From Fasciolopsis buskii (lineage: Eukaryota; Platyhelminthes; Trematoda; Plagiorchiida; Fasciolidae): a DNA stretch of 64,000 nucleotides. The notes under the pieces were generated by a model that was given only the letters and a program-made list of their open reading frames with translations, made no database searches and had not been told where the DNA came from. How positions within the stretch are numbered: position 1 is the stretch's first letter; each line of letters begins with the position of its first letter. Of the stretch, positions 13,546-25,600 are shown piece by piece. The DNA lies in the NCBI GenBank assembly GCA_008360955.1, contig LUCM01006024.1:1-64000 (forward strand). The letters run 5' to 3'. A program made the translations under genes and the position numbers.

Positions 13546-14825
13546 GTACAGATTTTTGGCAACTAGTTACTCGCATCACAGTCAAAAACAAGTAAATGAA
13601 AAACTGTCACCCTTATGACCATAATTAGGTTGTCGGTGCGGCTATAAATGTTTGTTTGATCATATCATACTTATTCGATTGGTCATCCGGAAAAATAATT
13701 GGGCTAGAAGATACTTAGATTTCAAGTTTGGTCCCAGTGAAATACAAGACTGGTCTAATTCGAATGCTATTCCATAAGGCACTTGAAATCTTGATAGAAT
13801 ACATTAGGTAAAGCGAATGATACAGTAACTACAACTCTCAAGCATACCCATCAAACTGATCGAAGAATCACTTAAGCCTAATTTGCAAAATGTGGGGAAG
13901 TTGAAGGTTTGATTAAAAACTGTTCTTTTCAGCCGTGATGACCTTAATAGACTGATCAATAAACGGCTGGATTCAGCCATCAGGCGTAATTAATATGAGG
14001 CTTATCCAGCTATCTATTATCTTCACCAGAAAACGGACAGCCGGTGAAAGATCAGGTGTTCATTTGCTCCAAACTAAACTGTCTACCGGTTCACAACTGG
14101 ATTCTCAGCTGTTCACACAGACAGAAAACATGGACAATTATGGTGGGAAATAAGGGATGGTTGCATCCCATTAGGGCTTTGTGAAACAAACAGAGACTTG
14201 ATCTGCGATAGCGTCGTATGCTGGGACAGTGCTCCTCCAGTGGGTGCGAATACTCGGAGCTGCAAGGTAGGAAAGAGGAGACCTGGTGAGCCGGAGCTCA
14301 GCAAGTAAGAAGGTCGACATGGCGATGCTTACTACTAATAATGGACTGCGTCACTACAATGGTGACGTAGTCCAAAATGTCCCGGCTTAGCGAAGTCACC
14401 AGCCACAACAAATTAGATAAAGCACAGTTTGTGTCAACATCCACAACCAATGTACAACACTGAAAGTGTAGACAACTCAGTATGCTAAGACTCTAACCAG
14501 TCTTGGATACATACACATGTGCTTTGTTATTCTTATTTTAACCATCATCTTGGCCAAATGATTTCACATAATAAGGTTTCTTTCTACATTCCACAAGGTT
14601 TGCGAGAAGCAACCACTTTTGTCTTTCCTCCAAGCCTTGTTCAGGAATCACACAAATTGCCTCTTTTAGCAGATTCGTAGGGTACTCATACTGCATCATT
14701 TTTTATCGGAGACCCTCACCTGGATAACTCGAGGTAAGCCAAATGCCAACTCTACCATTACGTTTTCCGATTACACTTTTCCTTCTGGAACAACCTAATG
14801 CTACCGTGTAGAGAAACAGTAACGG
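13546..14825. other. Intergenic, nothing recognised
   Basis: No gene or clear repeat. The reverse transcriptase expected upstream of the gypsy RNase H at 14.8 kb was looked for here and not found. Confidence 0.5.
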
Positions 14826-15045
14826 AGGACATCGTGTTGTCACAACCGCCCGGAGTGACCGATTACTGACAAATGCAGAAAGGACGTACTCAACCACGAG
14901 AAAAGAATGCTTAGCGATAGTTTTGGCATTGGGAAAATGGACTACACGTTTGATCGCCAACAGGCTTTGCATTAAAATGGACCAAAAACCTTTAACGAGA
15001 TTAATGACAACAAGGTATCCAAAAGGAAAACCGGTTCGTTCTGCG
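14826..15045 (+). pseudogene. Ty3/gypsy RNase H fragment
   Basis: An open frame from 14826, just after a stop at 14814, reads through the typical RNase H segment of a gypsy polyprotein. RLLTNAERTYSTTRKECLAI is followed by VLALGKW, then a degenerate MDQKPLTRL where intact elements have TDH(Q/K)PL. RNase H removes the RNA strand of the replication hybrid. Only this ~75-residue piece is recognisable, with no adjoining reverse transcriptase, integrase or LTR. It is a truncated relic. The assignment rests on the YSTT-x-KECLAIV and PL-x-x-L motifs in the right order. Confidence 0.8.
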
Positions 15046-15944
15046 GGATCCATCACCATCTCTATTCGTTTTGGTCATAGAACCCTGCAACATAAGAGTT
15101 ATTGTTCACACGGCAGTCCATGATAAGCTTGTTCTTGTTGATGGATAAGGTATTTTTAGCAACGACTGGCTCTCGAGCCAAAGGAATTTCTTTTTTCCCT
15201 CGTGGTAACAACCCATTTTGTTAGTGCGCATTTAATGGCTATTGATTTGACCTGATTTGCCCTGAATCGTGCTTCGTGATCTCTCCACTTTCAAGATCAC
15301 GTTTTACTCGTATGCGCAGTCGGATAAGCGTCCTATTTAGTCCAGTCGACTACGTCATGCTTAAGTTAGGTATCTTTCAATCCTCGTGGACTGATTGGAT
15401 TAGATCTGTTCCCGATCAGTTGTATGCATTCACCGGTGAGAGTTGATCTCAGGTGTTCACGTCTTCTTTTGTACCAATGATTCTGCGCGCATCTCCGTGT
15501 TGAAGTTATCTGTGACTTACTTCCCCACCCCACTACATAACCTGTGCTGTCTCAGTTCAATCACCAGTGGAATAATCGGACTTACCATCGAAGCCACAAC
15601 ATCCGTGATTTCTAAATCAGTGGTTGCCAACCGTACACAGTGTCTACAGTTGCTTAATTCACTGCTATTCTTAAGTGATGGAGTTTCAGAAAAGGAATCG
15701 GCAGTTGTCCTCAAAGATTTCGTAATTCACAAGGTCAAAAGGAACGAATGTCAAGTGAAGCCCCAAGTACTACGTACTTGTTACCCTCGACTAACGCTAG
15801 CTGTGCTATATTGTTCATACACTTTTGATGAAGGTCTCTATCAGCCCGTAAATTTTCACTGCTTACGCATTTCTTCAAAAACTACAGCTTTACCTGATTG
15901 AGGGTGCCGAATTTCATCGATAAATCTTGTACTGAAATCGAGAT
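15046..15944. other. Intergenic, one unassigned open frame
   Basis: A 152-codon open frame at 15443-15901 (+) is among the longest in the window outside repeats, but I see no domain in it. It may be chance or decayed retroelement sequence downstream of the RNase H fragment. Confidence 0.4.
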
Positions 15945-16165
15945 ATCATGGGAGAGACTGGCCTTGTATGACCAACGAAAATGCTCTGACGAATCACCAT
16001 GTTATGCTCAAGTGAGCTTATTCATTTACGCTCTTAGTGATTCAAAATGAGTTTCTAGTGAGAAGCTGATAAAGAAATGCGCAGGTATGGGAATAGTTGG
16101 ACAGCAGAGTACCGGGTACACATATCCGTGTTTCCGGAGAAATTCTGTCCATCCATCCGTATGCG
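15945..16165 (+). repeat. Partial copy of palindromic repeat family (right arm)
   Basis: The segment carries, in the same order as the palindromic element at 44.7-45.4 kb, GAATCACCATGT, then GTGATTCAAAATGAG, then AGTACCGGGTACACATA followed by TTTCCGG. A block of about 35 bp, present at 45.3 kb between the last two parts, is deleted. Only one arm is present, so it is a truncated copy. Confidence 0.7.
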
Positions 16166-16829
16166 AAAGATGCTTCTGAGAATAGAAAAAAACATGAAAG
16201 GTAACCAAAAAATGTAATCGAAATAAATGTTCCCAATAAAATTTAATGCCATTTTTCAAATTATTTCGGAACTCTGTCAAAATTATTCGGAACCACGTCA
16301 AGTACCACTCGAAAATTCATTCGACTGAATTATCGGGATTTAAAGCGTGATTCATCTTAGATGAGCACATTTATGTGCACGTAATGTGAGTTGCACCAAT
16401 TAACCATGCGTTGCTCTGCACAATGTGAACAGATGTGCGCCTGAAAACTTTTGCACTACAAGAAGTTTTCTAATCCAATTTCGAAATTTTGTCAGGAGTC
16501 CGAATAATCCTGACAGTATTCAGTAATAAGGCGGTAAACTGTATGGAAAAATTTTGTTCAGGACATCTGCGTAGACAGATGTCGACGTAAATGCTGGTTA
16601 ACCTTTCAAGTGCCAGAGTAAGGTATATGGTATTCAGCAAAACAGTTTTGGCAACCATAATCTCGAGTAACCGGGATTCTTGGAACCAGTCCGAGGCTAC
16701 AAATATTTCGGTTGCCAGACTCCAATTGCACAGGCTAATGGACTTAAGGGAAGTCGGAATACATTGGTACTTAAGTGGTTGGCATTCGATCTTAAAGTTA
16801 AAACAGTTAAACATTTTGGATCGATCTTA
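16166..16829. other. Intergenic, nothing recognised
   Basis: Open frames on both strands overlap at 16470-16830. None shows recognisable motifs. Confidence 0.45.
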
Positions 16830-17145
16830 AAGACGAGCCCTTAACACTAACTGTATTTTAAACTGGCCCCCATCAAGGCTTCGCCGGACCGGTGTAACTA
16901 CGTTCACTTTGGGGCTCGGAAAACGTTGACTTGCATGAACCAAATTTGGTGAGAGGCAGGGGAATTTCCGCTGGCGAATCAATGATAAGAGCTTGAAGTA
17001 ATAATTCGAGGTGTTCGCTCTCTCCATGATCTGGATGAGATCACAAACGGACAGATGCAATTGGCGATAAAAGTTTAACAATCCCAGATACTTCGCACCC
17101 ATGTCACTTCTGGGTAAAGCAATAAAATTACTTTCGGATACTATT
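16830..17145 (-). pseudogene. Possible Ty3/gypsy reverse transcriptase fragment
   Basis: On the minus strand, an open frame contains LPRSDMGAKYLGLLNFYRQL at about 17020-17110. This resembles the connection between reverse transcriptase and RNase H of gypsy elements, where (F/Y)LG-x-(V/L)NFYR is typical. The rest of the frame is too diverged to align by eye. A tRNA-derived SINE begins right next to its upstream side at 17150, which may explain the truncation. This is a motif-level match only; chance similarity cannot be excluded. Confidence 0.45.
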
Positions 17146-17149
17146 ACAG

Positions 17150-17316
17150 TGCATACGCCGGCGGTGGCCAAGCGGATAATGTCGTGACCTTTGGACGTGA
17201 AGGTCACAGGTTTGAATTCCCCCATTGCCGGTCAGCTTCCCCACCTGGCAATCCTCTGCTGGTTGTGGCCTTCTTCGGGAGAAATTATTAAAGGAAATAA
17301 AAAATAAAAACAAAAT
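17150..17316 (+). repeat. tRNA-derived SINE with A-rich tail
   Basis: The 5' part is tRNA-like. GGTGGCCAAGCGG resembles the A box, and CAGGTTTGAATTCCC resembles the B box of RNA polymerase III promoters. GGCGGTG and CATTGCC at its two ends can form a seven-pair acceptor-like stem with two G-T pairs. An unrelated ~60-bp body follows, then an A-rich tail at 17290-17316. A tRNA-like head, a body and an A-rich tail are the signature of a SINE, not a working tRNA gene. Confidence 0.7.
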
Positions 17317-17727
17317 GAGTGACAAAATGTACGGTATTCTCTTATTGATAAACGGATTGGAGACAAATGCATCCCATCTCGGCTTTTCCGCGAATGAGTC
17401 AGGTTAGCACTAAGTGGAACGACTGTTCCAAACCAAACCTTGAAACATTAGTTGGGTACAAATTTCCGGATTATCTCATTATCGATGCGGTAGGAGTTGC
17501 AGATCCTTCATAGACCAAATATGCAGTACCGGATCCGCGAGTGGTTTCACTTAACAGTCCTCCTAAGTAAAACAATGTTAAAACATTTAGTCCTCCCGAT
17601 TGAATTCCACCCAGCTGCCAAACCTAATTGGGTCATAAGATCACGTGCCTAGTCTGACCTTCAGTTTGTCCGCGGGGACTCTCAATTTATTGTGAAAAAC
17701 AATGCAGTATGCACGAAGTGCTCCGGC

Positions 17728-17880
17728 AGAGTACATCATTTTCAGGTAGGACCCCTAAGCTAAAAGAGGAGTTCTAGATGGGTAGGTTGGCCAGCAGTGA
17801 AGGGACCCAAACCCGGGTCCTTCAAGTCCATACCCCACCACCATATCCGTTCGAACACCGCGCGGAAACCAAGCAGTTCA
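17728..17880 (-). repeat. tRNA-derived SINE copy, minus strand
   Basis: Reading the minus strand, a B-box-like GGGTTTGGGTCCC is followed by CTGCTGGCCAACCTACC and, at the 3' end, CTGAAAATGATGTACTCTG. The copies at 35.3 kb (minus) and 63.6 kb (plus) share this layout, including the 3' CTGARAATGATGYAC motif. Confidence 0.6.
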
Positions 17881-19012
17881 GAAATTAATTTGGATAAGAG
17901 CATGTTATATATATTATACATAATATTCTGCAGTAGAATATTTCCTTGAAATAAGACGATCATTCACTGCTTCTTTGGAATTATAACTCTTGCAGTCCTT
18001 TATGAGATGAAGACTAGATTAAGGTAGAAAAGTCCTGATGTCAGCACATTCAAAAGAATCTTTTGATATTCTAGCGTACTAATTGCACGAGGATATACAA
18101 TATACAAGTTCAGAACCGAATTTGCAAAGATACCAAACGAGGAATAAGGGAGTTTGCACTAGGATGTATTTTAAGCCTACGTGAAACTGTCCATGTACAT
18201 CATGGAGGGTCTCAAAGCCTCAACAAATGAACCCAAGACGGTCTGAATCCAACAAACGTTAACAGGTCGGTCAACTCTCTGTGATTTTTTAGATGTCTTT
18301 TTTCGGATTAGGTAGCCGAACATCACGTAGCTAGCTATGAAACCATGGATTTCGGTGAGCGGTCAGTTACAAGGACAACTTATCTAGAAATGACAACAAT
18401 ATTTTCCCTCTCTCCATGGTCCCAAGGATACCTGATATCTAATCCACAGTATTATGCATATATATATATATATATATATCAAACTTTTTTCTTTCATGCA
18501 GATGCTATTTACAACATATGTAATGTATACAGCGGACAATTTAGTTTGTATACTGAGGCCACATATGTATTTAAGACAAAAATTCGTTTGGCTTCCAGCT
18601 CCTTTTTCCATCGCAAAGCAAAATAAGAGGAGAATAAGATTGCACAAAGCATGTCCTACCATTTGGAGTTGGGTAGGATTGACGATCGTGTGAACATCAA
18701 ATTATCTCGACACACCTAATTACTTAGTTAGTTAGACCATAAGCATTTTTAGATATCGTATGCCTCAGCATCATGAACATGAAAAGCGGAAAAAGTGATT
18801 GTTAGAACTCCCCAAACAAAACAAACTGCTAAGATTCGATTAAACGGAAGGCAGTTAAAATACACTCCATCCTAATAATGAACGTAAATAAAAATGGTCT
18901 ACACTGCATATTCACAAGCAAAGGTTTACTAACTCTGGTCTGAAATGCACGTAATATAGCCTGCGTGCACTGTGCCTAAGCCACGGAGACACCGATCGGA
19001 ATTGTGGCACAC
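17881..19012. other. Intergenic, nothing recognised
   Basis: Apart from the TA tract, I see no gene or repeat here. Confidence 0.5.
18458..18479. repeat. (TA)n microsatellite
   Basis: Eleven uninterrupted TA units. Confidence 0.95.
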
Positions 19013-19160
19013 GAAATTTGACTTTCAGCACGGAAAAATCACTAAATTGTGCAAAATGGATAGCACACATTTACCTGGCTGTCAAAGGAGTCACGAAGTT
19101 TCATTCCAATGTACTGTGCCAAAGGTGGATGACCGAAGACGATTTTCAGCACTTTGCACC
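19013..19160 (+). repeat. Short copy of a dispersed repeat, inverted relative to the 20-kb copy
   Basis: The core begins TGCAAAATGGATAGCACAC, continues with CTGGCTGTCAAAGGAG, and ends with a segment containing CCAAAGGTGGATGACCG. The same core, with about 10% differences, is present in reverse orientation at 20040-20176 and again at 20948-21084. Open frames through it on both strands are artefacts. The family is unknown to me. Confidence 0.75.
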
Positions 19161-19390
19161 GTATCAAAAAAATGGTACGTCATGTGTTGCGGTTGATAGG
19201 AATAAGTATTTGCCGGAAGTACAGCATGGTTGACGTAAAAAATGAGCCGTGGATAGTCTTTCTCATGACAGTTTTCACTTGAATGAGTGAATTAATAAAT
19301 AGTAGTCGTCCGTGATTTCCTGAATAACCTGAAATTAAAACAAAACTGTGAATCACGTGACAGATTTGGAGGTGTAGTAGTGTTGGCAAG

Positions 19391-20184
19391 CCTAAATTAC
19401 CAATAATTCGAGTATAAGAAGTTTAATTCCTTCATACTGTCAGGTGCGCATTCTCACTCGTGGAAGTTTCTCCGGACCATACTCGCCTTTACCGAACTTC
19501 ATAACTCATACCTACTGTTCATTCACAATCAGCTCTCTTGGTCAATTTCATCAAAGCTAAATAACTGGTTCGTCAGTTAAAGATTTCTTTCTGTATTTTG
19601 AAACTTGATTCGCCATAAGCGATATTCCATATTGCTCTATTCCTACATACGGAATAGGGGCTCAAATTTCTTCCATCTGGGCGCGCAAATCTACGACTAA
19701 TCTGAATTCAACAAAATTGGGAAAAATAATTAGATGATTATTGCCACTCACCGCTTATGCCAGATTCACTGTGAACTTCATGGGTGTTATATTCTAAAAA
19801 AGAACTTCGTTCCTGCATCGAAATTCTGAATAGGGTCTTTTGTATGGGCATTCCCATGTCAATTCGACTGCTGTTAAATGGTCTGCCATGCTCGTACTTC
19901 GTGGAATGCTTAAACAAAGCGCGGTGGTGTTTTGCTACTTGTTAGTAGTATAATTTAGAGCGATCATTTATGTTCACGGTAGAGTGAATTTGCGGTTATA
20001 GCGTTGTGATCGCGGGGATACTCGAGACAGTCGAACGTAAGGGTGCAAGGTGCTGAAAATCTTCTCCGGTCATCCACCTTTGGCACAGTGCATTGGAGTG
20101 GAACTTCGTGACACTTTTGACAGCCAGGTAACCGTGTGCTATCCATTTTGCACACGTCAGTAAGATACGGTATCAAATATTCCG

Positions 20185-20237
<53 letters not shown>

Positions 20238-20238
20238 G

Positions 20239-20288
<50 letters not shown>
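19391..20288. repeat. First copy of ~0.9-kb block duplicated across a sequence gap
   Basis: The block reappears at 20299 with a constant offset of 908 bp, base for base as far as I compared. This copy ends inside a TATC microsatellite that abuts the N gap. Identity this high next to a gap is more likely an assembly duplication than a biological one. Confidence 0.85.
20189..20288. repeat. (TATC)n microsatellite running into the gap
   Basis: About 25 TATC units with one TATCGATC variant near 20236. It terminates at the N run. Confidence 0.95.
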
Positions 20289-20298
20289 NNNNNNNNNN
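20289..20298. other. Assembly gap of 10 N
   Basis: Ten ambiguous bases separate two copies of the same block. Ten N is a conventional placeholder for a gap of unknown size. Confidence 0.99.
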
Positions 20299-21092
20299 CC
20301 TAAATTACCAATAATTCGAGTATAAGAAGTTTAATTCCTTCATACTGTCAGGTGCGCATTCTCACTCGTGGAAGTTTCTCCGGACCATACTCGCCTTTAC
20401 CGAACTTCATAACTCATACCTACTGTTCATTCACAATCAGCTCTCTTGGTCAATTTCATCAAAGCTAAATAACTGGTTCGTCAGTTAAAGATTTCTTTCT
20501 GTATTTTGAAACTTGATTCGCCATAAGCGATATTCCATATTGCTCTATTCCTACATACGGAATAGGGGCTCAAATTTCTTCCATCTGGGCGCGCAAATCT
20601 ACGACTAATCTGAATTCAACAAAATTGGGAAAAATAATTAGATGATTATTGCCACTCACCGCTTATGCCAGATTCACTGTGAACTTCATGGGTGTTATAT
20701 TCTAAAAAAGAACTTCGTTCCTGCATCGAAATTCTGAATAGGGTCTTTTGTATGGGCATTCCCATGTCAATTCGACTGCTGTTAAATGGTCTGCCATGCT
20801 CGTACTTCGTGGAATGCTTAAACAAAGCGCGGTGGTGTTTTGCTACTTGTTAGTAGTATAATTTAGAGCGATCATTTATGTTCACGGTAGAGTGAATTTG
20901 CGGTTATAGCGTTGTGATCGCGGGGATACTCGAGACAGTCGAACGTAAGGGTGCAAGGTGCTGAAAATCTTCTCCGGTCATCCACCTTTGGCACAGTGCA
21001 TTGGAGTGGAACTTCGTGACACTTTTGACAGCCAGGTAACCGTGTGCTATCCATTTTGCACACGTCAGTAAGATACGGTATCAAATATTCCG

Positions 21093-21152
<60 letters not shown>
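20299..21152. repeat. Second copy of the duplicated ~0.9-kb block
   Basis: Same sequence as 19391 onward. Its own TATC tract (21094-21151) is shorter, and unique sequence follows from 21153. This copy therefore continues past the microsatellite and probably represents the real locus. Confidence 0.85.
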
Positions 21153-21239
21153 ATTCCGTTGAAGGATTTTTGGATCGAGTTACCTAATAACTATCCTAAG
21201 GGTGTACTCGTGTAATAATTGTATGTCGTGTCCGCGGTA

Positions 21240-21425
21240 GATGTTAGCGAATCATAACAGTGAAGATCGAATTGGCTGCAGCTGGACGTGGGTGTCGTGG
21301 GATCGAGTCCTCGAATCGCTGGCCGGTTATTCATTTTGTATTCACCTGTCGATGTGAACCGCCCATCTGAAAGTCATATATGTGGTTACATTACTAGTGA
21401 AAAGATTAAAAACAATAGGGGGAGA
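21240..21425 (+). repeat. Possible tRNA-derived SINE
   Basis: GGGATCGAGTCCTCG resembles a Pol III B box, preceded by a GTGG-type head and followed about 120 bp later by an A-rich end (AAAAGATTAAAAACAATAGG). The A box is poor. It could be an old SINE or chance. Confidence 0.35.
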
Positions 21426-22525
21426 AATGAACAGATAACAATAGTACATTCAGGTTTCATATATAAATGTGAAGAATAATATGCATACAGCTGTAAAATT
21501 TACGAAGTATCCAGCTTTCTTTCCTCTTTTTGCAATGATTGTGTAGTGATTGAAGGGCGTGCGGCATAAGTGGTGCTTATAAGTACCGTCTGCTTATTGG
21601 GGCCAACTTAACGTTATCGAGAATAATATGGGGCACACCGGATAACCATGTCATCGGACTGACGCTTGATAATTTGTGTGAAGTAGCAGCCACCGTTGAA
21701 AAAACAGTAGTAGAATATATTGGTTCGCACCGAGGTGGCCTCCCCGACAGATGTAATTTTGCACTGGTTCTGTGTATCTCGCAGACCAGAAAAACAAATT
21801 TACCCCCTGGAAAGCCAGCGGGTAGGCAAGTCTCAATGGATTTGAGTGAGCGAGCTTAGTGTTTTTTTGACTTCTGCAATGGAACGAATGGAGTCAGCCG
21901 AAAAGGAGGCCTTCTGTATTAGACACTCTTGAAGGTGCACATTAGTCTGGACTTCCTTCTACGAGACGAAAAGCAGATTGAGGTGACCACTGCATCCCGT
22001 TCTGCATTTGGCTAATAAAAAGAAACTGCCTTTTGTCAAGGTGAAGGAAAATGGATGGAGTGGACTGTCAAATTTTCGCTCTGGAACAACCAAAAAAACT
22101 AGTTTACCAGTTTACGGTATGCGAAAGAAATTTCGTGTAAACCTGTACAGGTTACAATAGCAGGTATGATAGTGCCCGGAGGCTAGGGAAATCGACCGCC
22201 AGTACTTTAATCAAAAGTTTGGGAAGAGGGGTAGTGTAGATGTCGAACATCGCACTGGTGAAGCGTGAGCCACAGCCAATGAATGGTGTGCGTACGATAT
22301 TTTGAAAAAAACTGTTCAACATCCGTAATGTACCTTGGACAGTTGGTTGTAAAGTGTGGGGTAAGTCATACTTTCCTTAGGCCGCCCTTTGAAGCAGGGC
22401 GGGGGTAGCTGGTTATCCGAATTGTAAAGTCAGGAATAGAAATGTACCGATTTTGGACTCTAGTTCTGGACTGACTTCAAACCCACTGATACACTAGATT
22501 GATATTTCAATGCAACCAAAAACAG
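21426..22525. other. Intergenic, nothing recognised
   Basis: No motif, RNA gene or clear repeat seen. Confidence 0.5.
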
Positions 22526-22684
22526 GTGGTATGCGTCCGAATTCTGGGTCCACGAACTGCTGGAGTGGTTTTCTTTCAAAAACCTGTCACATGTACTTGA
22601 TACGTACACTTTACCGAAATTTCTGCATAGATGTCTTACAGCGAACTTCTACAAACGGATGTTCAGCTTCCGGATTGTTGGAGA
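22526..22684 (+). CDS. Putative internal coding exon of unknown gene
   Basis: A segment open for 52 codons lies between an acceptor-like AAAAACAG and a consensus donor, GAGA|GTAAGT. With one leading base, the frame reads WYASEFWVHELLEWFS, continues with HVLDTYTLPKFLHRC and ends FYKRMFSFRIVGE. The composition (leucine- and aromatic-rich, with regular hydrophobic spacing) is protein-like. Entry and exit phases are compatible with each other, so the exon would be symmetric. I do not recognise the protein and found no convincing partner exon nearby. The acceptor has a weak pyrimidine tract. It could be a real exon of a gene with long introns or a chance open stretch. Confidence 0.3.
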
Positions 22685-25600
22685 GTAAGTGAACGTATTT
22701 GGTTCCGGTATGATGGCACTGGGGCCCCTAACACATGAATAGTTCGAGAATATAAATGACCAAGAGGTTTGTTAGACATCAACCAACTGGATTTTTGTGT
22801 GGAGGTTTTGCTATTTTGAAAGAAAGTAGTTGCAACGTAGTAAAATGCCGTTTGATCACAGTGCAAGAGTTGCGTTTGGAGCGAATGCTTCTGTGCAAAC
22901 AGACTTCTGGACACTATTCTAAACATCTAGTTGTTTTAGGTTCTGCTTATCGCGACTGCTATCTCTAGCGATTTCGGTCGGTTACCTTGAATCAATTTCA
23001 GTCTCACCAGAAAAAAGATCTGCTTTGGTATCGTCCCGTAAATCGTCATTCGGAGAGACGGATTTGTTTGTTAGTTAAAACGGAAAAGTTATTTAACCAC
23101 GGAAAGCGAAAACCAAGGAATTACAAAAGTCGTCTATAAATAAGTTGCGGTGTTATCAGATGTAAATAATAAATTACCAGGTGGTAATAATTTGACACGA
23201 AAGCATGCATATTACTTCCCGCGAAAATTTAACTTTTAATCTGAATGTGAGAAATCATTCGCATTTTGGAAAGACTAAGGAGATTTGTTTTAGTTTGATA
23301 AATACCCGAAATATCGATAGAGTTCCTGACCCTATGACAACGTGCACAATTCGGTTCGTTTTTGTCTATAAAATAACTTGCCCTAATTTAGTCTTCTAAT
23401 GAAGAGCAAATGTAAGCTCATCACAAGACTGCTTAAAAAGGTGTTCTAAATCAAGTTGTATTTTCTATTCTTCATCGTTAATGTTTATCTTTGCTTCATA
23501 GATAGCATTATATTTGATTGGTTCATTTGCTTCTTTTTGATAACTATGCTTTTTTAGGTTTTATACTGAGACAATTCGATCACTTTCTAATACCAGATGT
23601 GATGCAACTTTGTTACTAACCTATGTTGGCTGACTAAGGTTCTTCATAATCAATGCTGCTGATTTTCTGCCCTAGTAAAATGTTTTCTGATCAGTATACA
23701 CTAAATGGGACAGTTTTCTAGATGATGCAGGGCAGTATCAGACTATGTGAGCGTCCGATTCACTCCTGTATTAACCACTTGGTCTGACTAACCTGATGTA
23801 CGTATGAAACAAGTCACCGCTCGCTCTGATCCATTGAAGCCTGCTTACGAGCCGACTTTCCAGAAAACAAATTCGTTTTTCTTGACCATTGGATGTCGAG
23901 AATCAATGTAAAATTCATTCTCTTCGGCCTCATCGCTCTTTTGAAAACCGGTATAATTCGGCTAACAGTGCCAAAATTCTATTCGCCCCTGGAAGCCGTT
24001 GAGGCACTTCGCATCGTTTTCATCGCCGTTTGAAATCAGCGTCTCCATTACTTCCCAATTGCTTGTTGAATTTGGCTTGGTGAAATGAGTACCTTAATGC
24101 TTTGGTTATCCTGATAAACATCCAATCAGTTGCACAGTCTAAGTACTAAATTCTTTTCCAGTGGCAAGGTGGATCCAAATATTATAGGATTAAGCTAAAT
24201 CTGTATTGCATTGTCATTAGATGGCTTCAGAATAGTTTTGGGGGTCGGTTTATTCAGATATTAAGTCGTACAACTGGTCCTAGCAATACTTGGGATGTGG
24301 AATTCAGATAATGTCCTGAAAATCCGGGTTTCTGCTGGATAAAACCCTTTCCCTCACCAGTTTACTTATTGACGAAACATGGAGACTGAGCTTAAATGAC
24401 CTTTGCTAAAAACCTGTTGGGTTACACCCTCTCTGGGAACTACTTCTGCTGAGTTGTATTTTCGGTTTTGTTACTTTGCCATTAGACGCCTTACCACTGG
24501 ATCTATCGATCGCAAACCTTTAGCAGTTTTGACGACAATGAGCTCACCTTTAAATATGTTTCAAGTAAGCACTATATGGTAATGTACAGAGATAACTCAT
24601 AGGTGATGAATTATCCTGTACCCCCACAAAGATTGCATGCCGCACTTTTGTCACTAATGATCGTTTCTGATTATTTTGTGATCCTTATTAGGTTCTTTTG
24701 GGCGACATTCAAACATTTGCACTTGCAGTGTTCAGACCTGAAGTTTCTGGCTCAAGTCCAGCCACCACCAGTCATGTTTTCATTAGACTGCCATCGAATG
24801 AATTCTGCCTAATGTTGAGAATGTTAAAGTTTTGTAGTTTACACCGTTAGTCAGATATCACTAGAATGGATGTTGATAGTATCAGAGTGTCTCAGAGTTC
24901 TCAGTGACCTAATCACGCCATGGTCGAAAGAGATCAGCCTACCAAGAGTAGGTCAGTTCCGTTTCAGAGATAAGGATTTCCATTTAATGGTTTTTCACAG
25001 TTCTTCGCATACAAACTGAGTTGTCCTCACGCAGGCACCAGGACAATGTTCCCACTTATTTTTCCAAACAATTAAACGGTGCATCAAAATTTGTGGAAGC
25101 GCTTTCGCCATGGGAATAACGAAAATGATCCTGTGGCTGGAGAACTGAACCAATATCTTCGCTGTTTTAATCTCAGATTGCATGTATTGGTTTCCAAACT
25201 AAAATTTTTCCAGTAGACAGAGGTCGACCGAAATACTGATTGAATGTAATCCATTCTCTAGCTAGTCATATTCAGTATCCGAAGAAAGCTGGATTGCACT
25301 AGACTGTACGGAAATAGCGAAAACTATCAAAAAGGGCTAACTGCCACGAATCCGTACAAGACTGATATGCACTACAATTAGTTTGGTCGAACTTTTCTAG
25401 CAAATTTTCCTCTCCATTGTATTTTTGACCAAATCGGGAAATTTGTTTTAATTCAACAAGACATGTTTGGACATAGACTCTAACGATGAATGTCCTAAAC
25501 GTTAGATTCGATTACATGCACATTTAGCTGTGCCCGATTTGTGATCAACTCACACACTTCTTGACTGTTCACTTTTTTATTTCTCGGTCGATTACATCTC

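Noticed and set aside
16890..16970. Gag-like reading (NSPASHQIWFMQVN) on the minus strand, in another frame than the NFYR motif
   Set aside because: It lies downstream of the reverse-transcriptase-like motif, the wrong order for one element, and is short enough to be chance.
17156..17226. Candidate functional tRNA gene
   Set aside because: Acceptor-like pairing exists, but the T stem and anticodon arm are poor and a SINE body with an A-rich tail follows.
19964..20176. Open frame of 70 codons found identically at 20872-21084
   Set aside because: It lies in a dispersed repeat and is doubled by the block flanking the gap; the reverse-oriented copy at 19.0 kb does not keep it intact. Not treated as a gene.
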